Positions 1 through 11,306 of a stretch of DNA of 64,000 nucleotides are shown here, one piece after another. Position numbers and translations under genes: made by a program. The DNA is from Agelas oroides (lineage: Eukaryota; Porifera; Demospongiae; Agelasida; Agelasidae): positions 12,436,543-12,500,542 of the forward strand of contig OX422183.1 of the NCBI GenBank assembly GCA_949130485.1. The letters are read 5' to 3'. The notes under the pieces are model-generated. The model searched no databases and was not told the origin of the DNA. It saw only the letters and a program-made list of their open reading frames with translations. Every line of letters starts with the position of its first letter. Within the stretch, counting starts at the first letter, position 1.

Positions 1-240
1 TTACACAGACCAAGAACTTGCACTAATGCTTACCAGTACTCTCTTTTCCCTCATGCGATTGCACTATGGAACAATCTCCCTCTTTACACAACTTGAACTC
101 TGGGCAGTCTTTAATAACTATAACATGTTGTAGCAGTAGCTCATCTCTGACTGTTATTGTAGATGTGTATGTCTGAAGGGTACATTTACATTAGCAGACT
201 AAGTGCTATTGCTGTATCTGCTTTATGATACACAAAAACA
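1..240 (+). mobile_element. 3' end of a non-LTR retrotransposon (LINE)
   Basis: Codons from position 4 to the stop at 94-96 spell the end of a reverse-transcriptase ORF, including the motif SLFPHAIALWNNLP. That motif matches the C-terminal 'WNsLP' block of CR1/Jockey-like LINE ORF2 proteins; the LINE at 27180-29250 has the equivalent SVKLWNSLPADV near its own end. An untranslated tail of about 140 bases follows and ends near an A-rich stretch at 232-250. The 5' part lies outside the window. Family assignment rests on this one block. Confidence 0.6.
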
Positions 241-952
241 AACAAAAAAATGATCAGATGATTGCCGGCCAGGTGGATCGTGCCCATTCTGGTAATAACT
301 CTATTCCTTTGTTCATATTTAGAGCAGCATGACAATCTTTCGCACATGCCTTCCTTCTATGGATTTCTGGAGGGCATACCATATTATAATCGAACATTAC
401 TGTGCATCGTAGTGTGATTAAATGCAAAGGCGAAACGCAAGATACCCACTTTTGATATGAGAGCCTTATACACTTTTAAACACATCCCCATCATCACTTC
501 CTTTACAAATTCAGTATTCATTGGAATCTTAACTCAGGCACGTACGGATGCACATCGCTTTCATGCAGCCGTTCTATCATCATTGGTTTGATAGAGAAAT
601 GTAAGGAGTGGCAGGTAGCTCTAACTGAAATGATCAAGGGCGTGAGAATATCGTAGCTCCAACTCGTTGCCCTCTCTAAATCTGACTGCATAAGAATTGG
701 CGCTCAAAACACCGCTGTATACTGCTCGCTAGTCTCGTTTCCAGAAAAACTGTCGGACAACTTTACAGTCTCGCGCATGCTCCTGCGCCTCCCACGCAAT
801 TTACCTCCCAGGTCCATCATCGCCACGGGCCATTGCAAAACTATGACGTCATGTTTGCAATGCATGCAGTCTTTTTTCCGAGGATGCGCAATTTGTGCTC
901 AGTTCTTCCAAAGAAGCCAACGTTAACGATGACATTGTATTGGTACCCAGCG
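97..952. other. Intergenic stretch upstream of receptor 1
   Basis: After the LINE tail I see no coding exon here. The stretch from about 640 to 830 is richer in CpG than its surroundings and lies just upstream of the first coding exon of receptor 1, so it may hold the promoter. No TATA box or other element can be defended by eye. Confidence 0.35.
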
Positions 953-3900
953 ATGCGTTTGTCTCCTGTTTTGCTGTTCTCTGCTCTTTGTCTGCAGCCC
1001 ACTTGCGGAGGTAATCAACTTCGTCATGTTTGTACATTTGATATCTGTCAGTTGCACAGTAGCTATGTACCTTACTGTTACATGTTTCCCAAAGTTTCAT
1101 GTATGCTACAGCTGCGCCTTCTTGCATCGTAACTATTCGCAATGAAATCAAGGGTTTATTGAGTCGCCGAATGCACCCTTGGTGTGTATTTTTTTTAAAT
1201 TTGTACCCTTCCCTGTTCCAACAGAGATTTTGCAAGGTCCGGTCTCTCAGCTAGCTCCATTGAACAGCACAGCTACCTTCTTCTGCCGTGCAAGGGGAGA
1301 TCTTGTTATCTGGTATATAAATGGAGACCCTGTTGACTACAGAAACCATAACTCCTTTCTGCAAAGAGGGTTCACATTCGTAGACGTTAATGCACCACCA
1401 GAAGTTAACAAAACTATGAGTGTCACTGCCTCACTGCAAAACAACAACACAAATATTAATTGTGAAGTCACACTAGGACAAGAACAAAGTGCAACTGCAA
1501 ATCTATTGGTTGCAGGTAAGCAATGATGCAGGTCAATAAATGTGCAGGTCAATAAATGTGCAGCTCGCATTAAACTTATACTGTAAGGTGTTTCAAGCTG
1601 GGTATGGTCATCCTTGGTAGGTGTTTTTATATAGGACTACAATAATTATACAAGTTTCCAAAACATTGATATGCAGTTTCTACATGTATACAAACATGTA
1701 TGGGTACTATGGTAAGTACTTTGTTTCTGCCACACAGGAGTGCCGTCGATACCCCATTCAAGAGTCACCATTGTCAACAAAACGACTTTGCAGATATCAT
1801 GGATAAGGCCATTTACTGTGGGACACTTTACAGTACACAACTATTCATTAAGTGTGGTAAACAGTAGCAGTCACTCAGTAGTAACATCACGAAATATCCC
1901 CGCAAGAAATGAAACAGCTTACACAGAGCTGTTCAGCATACCACATGCTGGCCAAACCTGCTCACAGCTGCAATTCAATTTAACTGCAGCAAATGTTATA
2001 GGAGAGAGTGGTGTGGGAACCACTACTGGAGGATTTCCTGTCAGTAAGTTACTCTCTTTCAATTCTTAGCCACCAAGTTTGCACATGTAGCTTGCATGTG
2101 GTGAGAGGCTTTATCTGATTACAACTGATTTCCTAGTTCATGTGACTTTGTGGCTGGAGGTTTTATCCCTACCAGTATAATTCCTTCTTGTGTACAATTG
2201 ACGATCAAAGGTTACACATGAATTCAAAAACAATTCAAGTCACATGATAAGAAATGATGTTTTGGTAATGTTACCTGTTGCCAACTGGAACTCAGAAAAC
2301 TCTGTATTTGCTGCCATTTCAACGGGCGTCTCTAATTGCTGGACTGGAATATGGAACGGAACGATGGAATGGAAAATGGAATGGAACAGTGAACGTACAT
2401 AGTTACAGCTAACTCATGTAACTGACGCTGCTCAGTCTAGGTTGAACTACCTAGTGTATCTCCAGGGCTGTTATCTCACCGCAGAAGCTTTATGAACAAG
2501 TATGGCATTGCCCACCATCATGCTTCATTATCGTAGTATGGTACCATTGCTGGCTCATCATCAGATGCTTTTGTTATTCAGTAGTCTTGCAAGTCTGACT
2601 CTCGAACGAAAAACAATGGTCTGGCTTCGCAAGACTATAGTTATAGTCTTCGTAGACAAACTTGAATGTGCTTGATGGCAGAAATTAGTGTTTGATCCTC
2701 AGTCTGTTCGCTTCGGTCTTGTCTGTGCACCTCAATCCTCGGTCACACAACCTTAGTAGCAGCCTTCCTTTACAGTAGTAAGCATGGCTCCTATGTATGG
2801 TACTGTAGCTGGTCTCTGGGGACTCCGAGTTCTGACCGTGATACCAGACAAGGAAGAATGCTGCCAACATGCACTGGACTTGCTCATACAGCCTCTGCGA
2901 TGAGATAAGAGCCCTAGACACATAGTAGCAGGCTCAACCTTGAAGAACAGCGGCGTCAGTGCCAGCTACACGAGTTAGCTGTAACTATGTACATTCGCCG
3001 TTCCATTCCATTTTCCATTCCACCGTTCCATTCCATATTCCATTCCAGCGATTAGAGACACCCCACTTCAACTGGACATTTTAGTAGTCAAGTTAGTAGT
3101 AGAGAACATTGCTGTGAAGCCACTGAAAGTCTTGGTAACATACTGAATTAAGCAAACTGCATTATTGTTAGGTCCAGGTTCACCTGCCAGTCTCGACTCT
3201 GAGGTGACTTTCCAGCCAGATGGGACACCACAAGTGGAGATACGCTTCACGGTAAGTATATTTGTTGAATGCATGTGTTTGCTGTTAGCCTGTGTACAAG
3301 ATGTAAGGTCACACACACACTGAGTAATTTTGGAAACAGTCCATTTCGTTCATTACATTATCACTTTATGGATGAATTAGCATGAAACTAATTAGATGTA
3401 AAATCTGACACAGTAGCTACATCACATTGATCTGTGAAGTGATTACAAATTTGATATTGGAGGCTTCCCAAGATGTGGTAATACGTATTTGGCATACAGC
3501 CAAACCCCTTCACTTCCTGGATACTATCTTCCATTAGTAACCCTCAAGGCACAATGAAATTGGATTTGGGTGTCAAGGTATTGCCATATGCAACAATGGG
3601 AAAAGCCCTTACCTTGGCCTACCATTTTCAAGTATTACACCACCTCCACTACAAAAATGTGGGCAGATCCCCATGGGAAATTTATAGGTTTTATTTAGTC
3701 TCCCTTTCCCTCATGCAGTTTCCACACGTATGCAGTTATCAGGATGCAAACTACACAATTGTGGTCTTGGAGAAGAGTACCAGCAATAGTTTTGAAGAGG
3801 GACCATTCGAGTATGTGAACAGAGATGAACAACATGTGAGGATCAAAATCCAGGATGGACTGAGGCCCAACTGGAACTATACAGCTACTGTCATTGTGGA

Positions 3901-6900
3901 GACTGTAGCTGAGAGTATCAACAGCAGTGTTTCTTTCAGTAAGTACCCATACTCTCTTGCACATTTTGCCACATGACATCAATCTAATAATAATCATAGC
4001 TGAAGGCACATATTGCTAAACCACTAAATAGCAACCATACAGGAGATTATACTTCTCAAAATATGACAAATACCGTAAAACTTAATGTCCAGAGCTGTTA
4101 CTGTCCGTACAAGTATGTGTGGGTATGCACATGTTTTCAAAGAGGAGTTTATTTTGGACATATACCGTAGTGTCCCGCTAATACGCCCCCTTCGAAAATA
4201 CGCCCCCCCCCCTTTCCGCCAAAGTTCCTGCACAGGGTAGTTTGACTCGTTATAACGCCCCCCCCCCCCCCGGTGAGCGTCTTCTGGAACATCAAACTAC
4301 ACGTGCTTACTACACGTGCTTACTATACGTTGCAAGTGCGTTCAGTAAGACTATAGTAGTCGGTGAATCTTTTGTAAGTTTTGTGGCTTTTAGAAAAGCC
4401 GGTTAGATGTTCCAAGTTTTAAGCTGCTAGTTTAGCAAACAGGTTTATCAGTCTGTCAAGGTGTTTTTGTTTCCCTCTGAAGATGTACACGCACGGAACC
4501 ACGAGTCCTTTCCCATCAACTTCAGAACGTCTTCTGTCACCATTGACGATGCAAACGGTCATCTCGCTGCCACTCTTGTGCAAGAAATACCAGCAGACTC
4601 TGGAAATTTCCCGTGGTACATGACCGACAGTGTTGCCGTTCTTGAGGACAGCTACAGCGAAGTCGTCGTGAATGTTATTGACCTCGCGTTGAACTGGCAG
4701 CTCTTCTCCGATGTAGGGAGACCACGCAGCTTTGTAAACGTGATGTCCGCGAACAGTACTCTCGATCCTGAAAGTCGTCGCCATAGTTAGTTGATAGTGA
4801 AAGGCATTGATTTCATAGGGGGGGGGGGGCTTATAGTCGAGACTAATTGCATCCTCGAATATAAGCCCCCCCCCCCCCCCCCCCACTTTAGGCGGGATGT
4901 AGTGTACAAAATGGGGGGGCGTATTAACGGGACACTACGGTAACGTCCCACGAACAAAGGCTATCAAAATTTGGTTTTTGTTTATTCTTGCCTATATCAA
5001 AGTATCCAATCACATTTTCAGTTTGCAGGCCGTATTGTAACCAACCTCCCTTTTTGGAGATACGATATCTTGTTTTGGCTGACATGGAATTAGATGGTCA
5101 TGCACGTCCTCACATCCCATCTGATTCCCAGATCAATTTTGACTGATGGTGCATGTAATGGTGACAGTTTGGAAACCTGAAATGATACTAGCCATCCGAC
5201 AATTTGCTATGGTGCATTAGCCTCATACCCAGGCTCTTCCCCACATAATTTACAAAGAGGAAACGAGCCTGGGTACAAGACTAATGGTGCATGTGCATGA
5301 CTGTACAAAACTGAGTGGGCAGGTTAAAACGTATCAACTTTTCCAGTTTTCATGATACATTTTCTGCTGTTTCTATAGATACAATCTTCACACCACCAAC
5401 TGCAGGTAATTAGTGTCACAGTTGTGTCCAGGTGTTCAGTGTATTCTCAGGATGTTATACGATCTTTTTATTTTTATCCAAAGATTTAAGTGGCTACGGG
5501 ACATCACAGAGCCAATCTCCTAATGTGACCATTACCATACTCACACGTAATTGCAACTAGACTTCATAGTATGCTCTGCTGCTCATTAAAAATGCTCATT
5601 GTACAACTTCTCTAGGTGTGGGATCAGGGTACCCATGTTTCCTGGTTGATACATGTATTACCTCAAACTTTTGTTTGCTGCATATCAAAAAATAACACCA
5701 AAAGTGAACACGATAGTGATGGGCTGCCCCTTTCTTACTCAAAGAATGGAGATTGGTTGCTATTTGGGCTTCTTCAAGTAAGCAACAAACACATTATATT
5801 TTTTATCGTCCCATTCTCTTTTGCAGGAATTTGATCTTATTTCTCTAAATGTTTAGGATTTTTCTCCATAATTGACTTGATTTGTTCAAATCTTTAGCGA
5901 AGCTGCCTAAATTTAGGCACTTTGGTCAAATTTTAAGTACATAAGGATGCCTAAATTTAGGCAGCCATAATTTATAAGGTCTTCAGTTTCAGCTAATCTT
6001 TAGCAGTGCCTGCCTAAATTTAGGCAGCCATGCTATGGAGGTAATCTAAATGGTGCACATAAATATGCCCTGCCTAAATTTAGGCACCTGTAGTGTAATT
6101 TGTGTCTGGATGTGCCTAAATTTAGGCATCTCATCAATTTTGAAGCAAAATAATGCAAATCTACAGGCATTTATTGATAAAAGTTTGGATGATGTGCTGC
6201 CTAAATTTAGGCAGCCTGCTAAATATTTACAAGATTTTTACTTAACTTTTAGCACTTTGCTAAAGATTTTGCACAAAATATCAAAAATTGCGCAAAAGAG
6301 AATGGGACAGTACAAAAAATAATGTGTTAACAAATCAACACTATAGAAAATAGCAAGAACTAAGAGGAGATAGTTTCTTTCCTGTCATATGCTTTCAGAC
6401 ATTTTGTGCTTTTATTATGTAGCAGCAAATGCATAGTCAGTATATAGGACAATCATGATTTGTATAGTTACACACAGTGTGGTAGTAGATCAATTGTACA
6501 TATTGTACTTATTGTGCATGACTGTGACTTTCAATTTAATTGTGCACTAAGTATGCATACTAGATGGACTTGGTACGATGGGCACGGACATTGTAGTCTT
6601 CTTACTCCCAGTTAGTTTCTCCAACATTGAGTTGTTGTTTACTTGAAGAAGCCAAAATGGTAAAAATGTTGCAACCAATTGGTATTATGTGATGGAGAGA
6701 AAGACAGTGCATCCTACCATCAATATAATGCAGTATGGATCCTCTCAGATAAATATTAGCAAATGTACTTAGTATAGTGGGTAGTATAGTCCGACTGGTA
6801 TACCTCAAACATGCATAACAAATACGTTGTATGCCGTTTATGATCCTAAAAAAATGTAAAGTTTTCAAATAAGCTGCAAAAGTTCATACTACTTTAAAAG

Positions 6901-9298
6901 CATTCTTTTTGGCAGCAAACTCAATTGTAATGCTCATGCATATTCCTTCACACCTTATGAAGAATCTCATTAGTGTTTTTACATGTGATGAATACACAAA
7001 TTTTTCTATATACCACCTGGCATGCACTCTATAAAAGAACCTAAGCCACTTTACTGTTACTTTCTGGTAACTCATTCTTCCAATTTAATTTTGCAGGTAC
7101 CGAAGGCACTTTTCCACCAGTCACTGGAGGTACCAAACTCTCTTAACTTTGTACCTGCAATGGGTACTCCCAAAAGTACCAAGCCACTTTACTGTTGCTT
7201 TCCGCTGAACCTTCTTCCAATTTAATTTTGCAGATACCCGAGACAGTTCAGGTTCCCTAACACCAGCCATCGGAGGTATCAAACTAAACTTTGTATCCTC
7301 AGTCCTTTCCCTTTGATTCTGGCTTGTTTTGTCATGTAGGTACGTCAGGCTCTTCACTCTCTCTACCACCAGCCATCGGAGGTGTTGATCATCAACAAGG
7401 TACAGATTACCATTATACATTTCCCAAATCTGATAAAAATATCACTGTTGTTAAACTTTAGGCCAACTGCATTTACATAATAAACACTACAGCTAGTTTA
7501 CAGCTTCTGTAACTCTGCTTCTCCACCTGCAATAACATGTAACCTGCAGCATAACATGCAGCCTACATGTGCATATGATCCACAACTCAGAGATAGCCTG
7601 TTTCATCCAGTGTACAAAAAGTCATAGCTTGCACAAAATCACCAACTGTACTATTATGTGAAAATCCTACCATGTTGTTGTACTTGGTCCCAACACAATA
7701 CTGTTTTGTATTGTTGATAACTAGTATGTATTTTACGCTTTCTGTAACCATGTTTAGATGGCAGTAATACAACAGTGATCATAGGAGCAGCAGTAGGATC
7801 CACTGTCTTCATATTGCTTGTCGCTATCTGTGTTGTGGCTGCTTGCATCATTATTCAACGAAAGAGAGGTATATAGCAGACATCACATATCAAACAAAGC
7901 AGATGGCAATTTGTATACAATAGCATTGGAGTATTAACCCTTTCAACGCGAAAGTAATTTTATTCATGACAGTTTATTAACGCGGAAGTTGTTCCATATC
8001 AGCGTTATTGACTCGAACGGTTTTAGTGACAAGCGTGCTAACAAGTCTTTGGCTGTTCCAGTGGCTTGATTTGTATAGATAGGGTGCAAATAGGCTGGAC
8101 TAGTTTATCTAATTGGCTAATAAGTGTGTAGTAAGTCATTTGTACTTGTTTGAAGCCATTTTGTGCTGACTATACATTGTAGCTTCGAGCGGTTGGAAAC
8201 GGTGCCGATTTTCTCACCTGATACCCCCAGCCACGACAAAATCAGCCGATTTACAAGTTATTTGAAGCTATTACTCCTACCTGAAGTCAAATATGGAGAA
8301 CGCTTTCTCCCTGTGGGCAAGAAAAAGCTTCGTGTTTAGCAGCCCTCGGCTCATTGATGATAACCCGCGAATAAGTACCGCCTCTTCCCTGTCTTTCTAG
8401 ACGATGATGTCAGTCAAAAGGTGTGGCCTAGCCTCATTAGCACTTATCATGGAGGGGCCTACCCTAAAATCTCGTTAAGCTTCTTAGCTTCGCGTGGAAA
8501 GCACACAAACTTGTCGTGAGCATATATATATGGTCGCCGCGACGACCGGAAGTTTAATGTGACCATATATATATGGTCAGCGCGTTCAGAGGGTTAAAAA
8601 AGCTGATTTCTACACATTATCTGCTCACCAGAGGTATGCCCAATAATGCACAGATGTTAACAGTTAATTAAGTTGACATCTTCACGAAACATTGACGTTT
8701 TATCTACAAATATTTTCAATACATTTTGCAGTAATTCATTCTATTAGAGATGTTTATAATTGTACTGTAATACAGCTCGGTAAATGCAAAATATGTCACA
8801 TACAGTATTTAGAGAGCCAGGCCTAAGTTCAACTAAAGGATTCTGAGTGATCAGGTCCAGTATCTATGCTGTTTATTGATTCTTTTAGGTAAAGATGCGC
8901 AAGCTCCGGACCCAGTAAGAAAAGCATGTTCCTCGATGGTCCCCAATCCCATTTATGAATCTGACAACCATGTGTACGAGGAAATACACCTAAAGCAGCA
9001 GCAGCAGCAGCAGCCATCATCTCAAAACCGAGACTCTGGCTATGTTGACATTACTCTTAACATTGCCCCACAAATGAAGCTGAAATCTGAAAGAGATACA
9101 ACACCTCAGAAGAATGCTGGTTACGAAAATGTTGATTTGAAGGCGCCAACATCAACAGATGATGATTATACAGTCATGAATCCAGTGGGGACTATCCGAA
9201 GTACCCAACAGCCAGAGAAGGGGGTTGGGCAAGAAAGGCATCAGCCTTGTAACAACATGCCATTTGAGACAGACACAAATCGCTACGTTATATCCTAA
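953..9298 (+). CDS. Receptor 1: type I membrane Ig/FN3 receptor with tyrosine-motif tail (spliced)
   Basis: Inferred cell-surface recognition or adhesion receptor; ligand unknown. Twelve exons join in one frame (1701 nt, 566 aa): 953-1010, 1225-1515, 1738-2043, 3172-3251, 3719-3938, 5379-5405, 5484-5546, 7097-7129, 7234-7275, 7340-7399, 7758-7868, 8889-9298. Exon 1 is a signal peptide (MRLSPVLLFSALCL). Exon 2 is an Ig-like domain (cysteine in TATFFCRARG, then VIWYINGD, second cysteine in NINCEVTL). Exons 3 and 4-5 are FN3 domains, the second split by a phase-0 intron. Five short phase-1 exons make a Thr/Ser/Pro stalk. Exon 11 is a transmembrane helix followed by QRKR. The tail has NPIYES, HVYEEI, SGYVDI (ITIM-like), AGYENV (YxN, Grb2-SH2 type), DDYTVM (YxxM) and a terminal RYVIS, plus a short Gln run. 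ATG 953 is chosen because it starts the hydrophobic leader. Every exon after the first begins after AG, every internal exon ends before GT, and all phases agree. Confidence 0.82.
2324..3063. mobile_element. Non-autonomous DNA transposon with ~110-bp TIRs in intron 3
   Basis: The left end starts GGGCGTCTCTAAT and the right end, read inversely, starts GGGTGTCTCTAAT. The similarity runs for about 110 bases on each side and includes a GGAATGGAAAATGGAATGG tract and the block ACATAGTTACAGCTAACTC. Flanks CATTTCAAC (2315-2323) and CACTTCAAC (3064-3072) look like a 9-bp target-site duplication with one change. No transposase is visible. The 8-9 bp duplication fits hAT, Merlin or MULE-type elements. 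It sits inside an intron of receptor 1. Confidence 0.75.
4165..4940 (-). mobile_element. HIRAN-ORF transposon, copy 1 (intact ORF)
   Basis: Both ends carry the inverted motif CCGTAGTGTCCCG followed by TAATACGCCCCC-type sequence, and TA dinucleotides flank them (4163-4164 and 4941-4942). Two further copies at 31894-33438 and 48291-49091 have the same ends, the same flanking TA and the same internal ORF. Long C/G runs lie just inside each end, next to an imperfect hairpin (CTTATATTCGAG facing CTCGACTATAAG). Seen: ends, TA flanks, shared ORF. Inferred: a TA-target cut-and-paste transposon, non-autonomous because no transposase is encoded. Superfamily unassigned. It lies in the intron between exons 5 and 6 of receptor 1, antisense to that gene. 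Confidence 0.85.
4419..4784 (-). CDS. HIRAN-like domain protein carried by the TA-target element
   Basis: A 121-residue ORF fills most of the element. Its core resembles a HIRAN domain: GHHVYKAAWS, then GEELPVQREVNNIHDDFAVA, then NGNTVGHVPREISR, and a final VVPCVYIFRGKQ. HIRAN domains (HLTF/Rad5 family, and stand-alone in bacteria) bind DNA ends, typically 3'-OH single-stranded ends; the pattern GE-L-RE-N-D-AV-G-vPR is what I rely on. ATG at 4784 (MATTFRIES) is chosen because the upstream in-frame codons are only translated G-run and hairpin sequence; copy 3 could start 11 codons earlier. This is the only one of three copies with an uninterrupted frame. Whether it is expressed, or helps transposition, is unknown. 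Confidence 0.7.
   Translation of the reverse strand: MATTFRIESTVRGHHVYKAAWSPYIGEELPVQREVNNIHDDFAVAVLKNGNTVGHVPREISRVCWYFLHKSGSEMTVCIVNGDRRRSEVDGKGLVVPCVYIFRGKQKHLDRLINLFAKLAA
4943..5378 (+). other. Remainder of the intron before exon 6, with a small inverted repeat
   Basis: No coding exon is seen here. An inverted repeat lies at about 5219-5285: AGCCTCATACCCAGGCTC near its left end and GAGCCTGGGTACAAGACTAA near its right end. It belongs to a dispersed family of short elements in this window whose ends read AGCCTCGTACCCAGGC or close to it. Confidence 0.5.
5904..6213. repeat. Cluster of six perfect 16-bp palindromes
   Basis: TGCCTAAATTTAGGCA occurs exactly six times: 5904-5919, 5948-5963, 6011-6026, 6071-6086, 6113-6128 and 6198-6213. 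Each is a perfect palindrome. The sequences between them are unrelated, and start-to-start spacings are 44, 63, 60, 42 and 85 bp. I saw no further copy in the window. The cluster lies in the intron between exons 7 and 8 of receptor 1. Confidence 0.95.
6214..7040 (+). other. AT-rich intron sequence of receptor 1
   Basis: No coding exon could be supported between exon 7 (ends 5546) and exon 8 (starts 7097). All phases agree without one. Short open frames here lack splice sites in phase and resemble nothing I know. Confidence 0.5.
7041..7399 (+). repeat. Tandemly duplicated stalk mini-exons of receptor 1
   Basis: Exons 7097-7129, 7234-7275 and 7340-7399 encode related short peptides ending PPVTGG, TPAIGG and PPAIGG. 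The first two are duplicated together with their upstream intron: the roughly 60 bases before each acceptor are nearly the same (AAGCCACTTTACTGTT... through ATTTAATTTTGCAG), with a period of about 137 bp. All are phase 1-1, so copies can be gained or skipped without a frameshift, which would alter stalk length. Confidence 0.75.
7934..8597. mobile_element. piggyBac-like MITE (TTAA ends)
   Basis: The element is bounded by TTAA at both ends. Its left end reads TTAACCCTTTCAACGCG and its right end, inverted, reads TTAACCCTCTGAACGCG (15 of 17 identical). TTAA duplication followed by CCCT is the known signature of piggyBac-type termini. The interior is GC-richer than the surrounding intron, has no transposase, and near its right end contains the palindrome GACCATATATATATGGTC at 8561-8578. 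It lies in the intron between the transmembrane and tail exons of receptor 1. Confidence 0.75.
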
Positions 9299-9670
9299 AG
9301 GTGTACAACTTTACAACTTGCTTGCAATATGTTTATACACTAACAAAGAACGTCTTTGCTTTGAATAATACAGACAGTGCATAATGTGTACTATAAAACT
9401 TGCATCATATACAACCAACATGCACTGCTGGTCATAATGTGTAGTGTACTATGAGTGATGATACCATGATTGTCTGTTGTTAGACAATACTACATTTTTA
9501 CTGCATACATTATGTGTGTGAAGGATATTGGTTATTCATTTTGTTTGTGTGTGTATTATAGCACGTGGGATTAAAAACTTAAGTTTTGATTGTAACTACA
9601 ATAATATATTTCTTTCACCTTCATTTTTTACTGCATAATATGAACATATACACACACCTTTACTCATGCC

Positions 9671-9676
9671 AATAAA
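9671..9676 (+). terminator. Possible polyadenylation signal of receptor 1
   Basis: AATAAA lies about 370 bases after the stop codon at 9296-9298, within AT-rich sequence. It is the clearest canonical hexamer downstream of the gene, but such hexamers are common in AT-rich DNA, so this is only a candidate. Confidence 0.35.
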
Positions 9677-11303
9677 CTACACTGCATACATGTTTTCCTG
9701 CTGTACGGTGTTTTCAGTACTAGTTAAAATCTTTATAATAACTTACCTATGCAGCATTTGTTTATAGCAATGTGCACAGTACTCACAGACCTAGCAACTT
9801 CAGTTTAAACTAAAGGTGGTTAATTAATCTCTAATTGGAACTCCACTATTACAATGATTGCAGAACTCAACTGTAGGACATTTGACCCTTTGACTGATGC
9901 ATTGTGCACTTCCTTACTAGTCTCGTTCCCAGGCCTTTCTTGCCTTCAGTTTAATTTGATCGCTTGCAGTTTTTGCATGCAGCAAGCGACCAAAACCTAG
10001 CGGCAGGGAAGGCCTAGGAATGTATAGTTCCCCCAACAGGAAGTGTGTTTCTGAAACAAAGGGTAAGGTATTAAGGTATAGGGTCAGGCAGAGATTTCAT
10101 TTCCTGTTTGTTTCAGAAACAGAGCAGGGGAGGCTGTAGGTCACGGTAAACTTATTTTCCAAACTTAGTTGCTAGAAAAAGGCTACTTCTCTTCCCTAGG
10201 CCAATACATTTGATGTTCAACAGCATGTGTATATCAATGGTGATGAAAATTTGGGAGCAAAATCAACGCTCAGACTTAGTACATGAAAGTATTTTATGTC
10301 AAGATAGCTACGTTTGCAAATCCTGTATGTGACTGTGGTTCTTTTTAAAATTATGGCAGCTGTTTGGGCATGAGCTACAGTAGCATGGTTTAGTTTTCAG
10401 CCTTACAGTAGCTACTTGAAACACATTACTTCTCTAATAAACGCTTCCAGCTGTGAATCAATGTCGGCAGCAAAGGAAGAAACGTGAGTACTCACATACC
10501 CTTTTACTATAATATAGGGCATTGTGTAGTTGTGCACAGCAAAACCACAAGGAAGCACAATGCAACCAACAATCTGTCATGCATTGTGCTAGCATAGATA
10601 GTAGCTATGGTGCTAGCCTTGTACCCAGAGGTATTCCCTCTTTTGGCCACGCAAAGTTTTTTGTCCTGTTTCTGGTCCTACAAGTCACTTAAAATGGTGT
10701 ACAAACAGCAAATGCATCATGGAGGGTGAGGTCTGGGCACAAGACAACAAAGTGCAGACACCTGTGCATCTAAACAGTCAACCTTGGATGGTGAAGCCAC
10801 TGAGTGAAGGTTGTGTAAACACTGTGGTTACATACGGAATTCTGATTACACCTGATGACACCTGATTACATAAGTCAGATAACTCATTGGAAATGAGGCT
10901 AGCAAAATGCATATGATGAGAGGCTAGCAAAATGCACATGGCCTGGGAATGAGGCTAGCAAAACATTATTCTCCTTGGTGGAATAGAAATGAATATGGAG
11001 ACAGTAATCCTGCTCTGGAAGGTTGAGATTGATCGAAGGTATCATTCCAAGAAGAAGCACTTGCCAGCATTACATTGATAAAGTGCATCAGATAATTTGG
11101 AGGCATCCATAGCTACAGTTTGGTTTACAACTAAATGCCATATCTCCATGATGGATTACAACTTCCTATGAACGCTTCCAAACATCAACCCTAGTCTATT
11201 AAAGTCAAATTCCCAAAGTGCAAAAAAGAAACAAACAAACAAAATAATTCGATTAGCTACAACAGTACACTGAGTGTCACTAAGTATCACAGTGTCAAAT
11301 CTG
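9677..11303. other. Intergenic region between receptor 1 and the methyltransferase gene
   Basis: No coding exon is seen. Two short inverted-repeat elements of the dispersed AGCCTCGTACCCAGGC family can be picked out: one around 9918-10020 (CTAGTCTCGTTCCCAGGCC facing GGCCTAGGAATGTATAG) and one around 10613-10744 (CTAGCCTTGTACCCAG facing GGTCTGGGCACAAG). GAGGCTAGCAAAATGCA-type sequence repeats two to three times at about 10893-10960. The rest is unremarkable. Confidence 0.5.
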
Positions 11304-11306
11304 CAT

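Noticed and set aside
4794..4886. Upstream start MGGGGGG for the HIRAN ORF
   Set aside because: Those codons are the G-run and hairpin of the transposon, which vary in length between copies.
5616..5628. A 13-bp mini-exon of receptor 1
   Set aside because: It would break the otherwise consistent phase-1 chain; the model is in frame without it.
5904..6213. CRISPR array
   Set aside because: Eukaryotic context, 16-bp perfect palindromes, irregular spacing and no cas genes.
6050..6322. 90-codon frame over the palindrome cluster
   Set aside because: CLNLG repeats in it come only from the palindromes; no domain, and codons outside are AT-rich intron-like.
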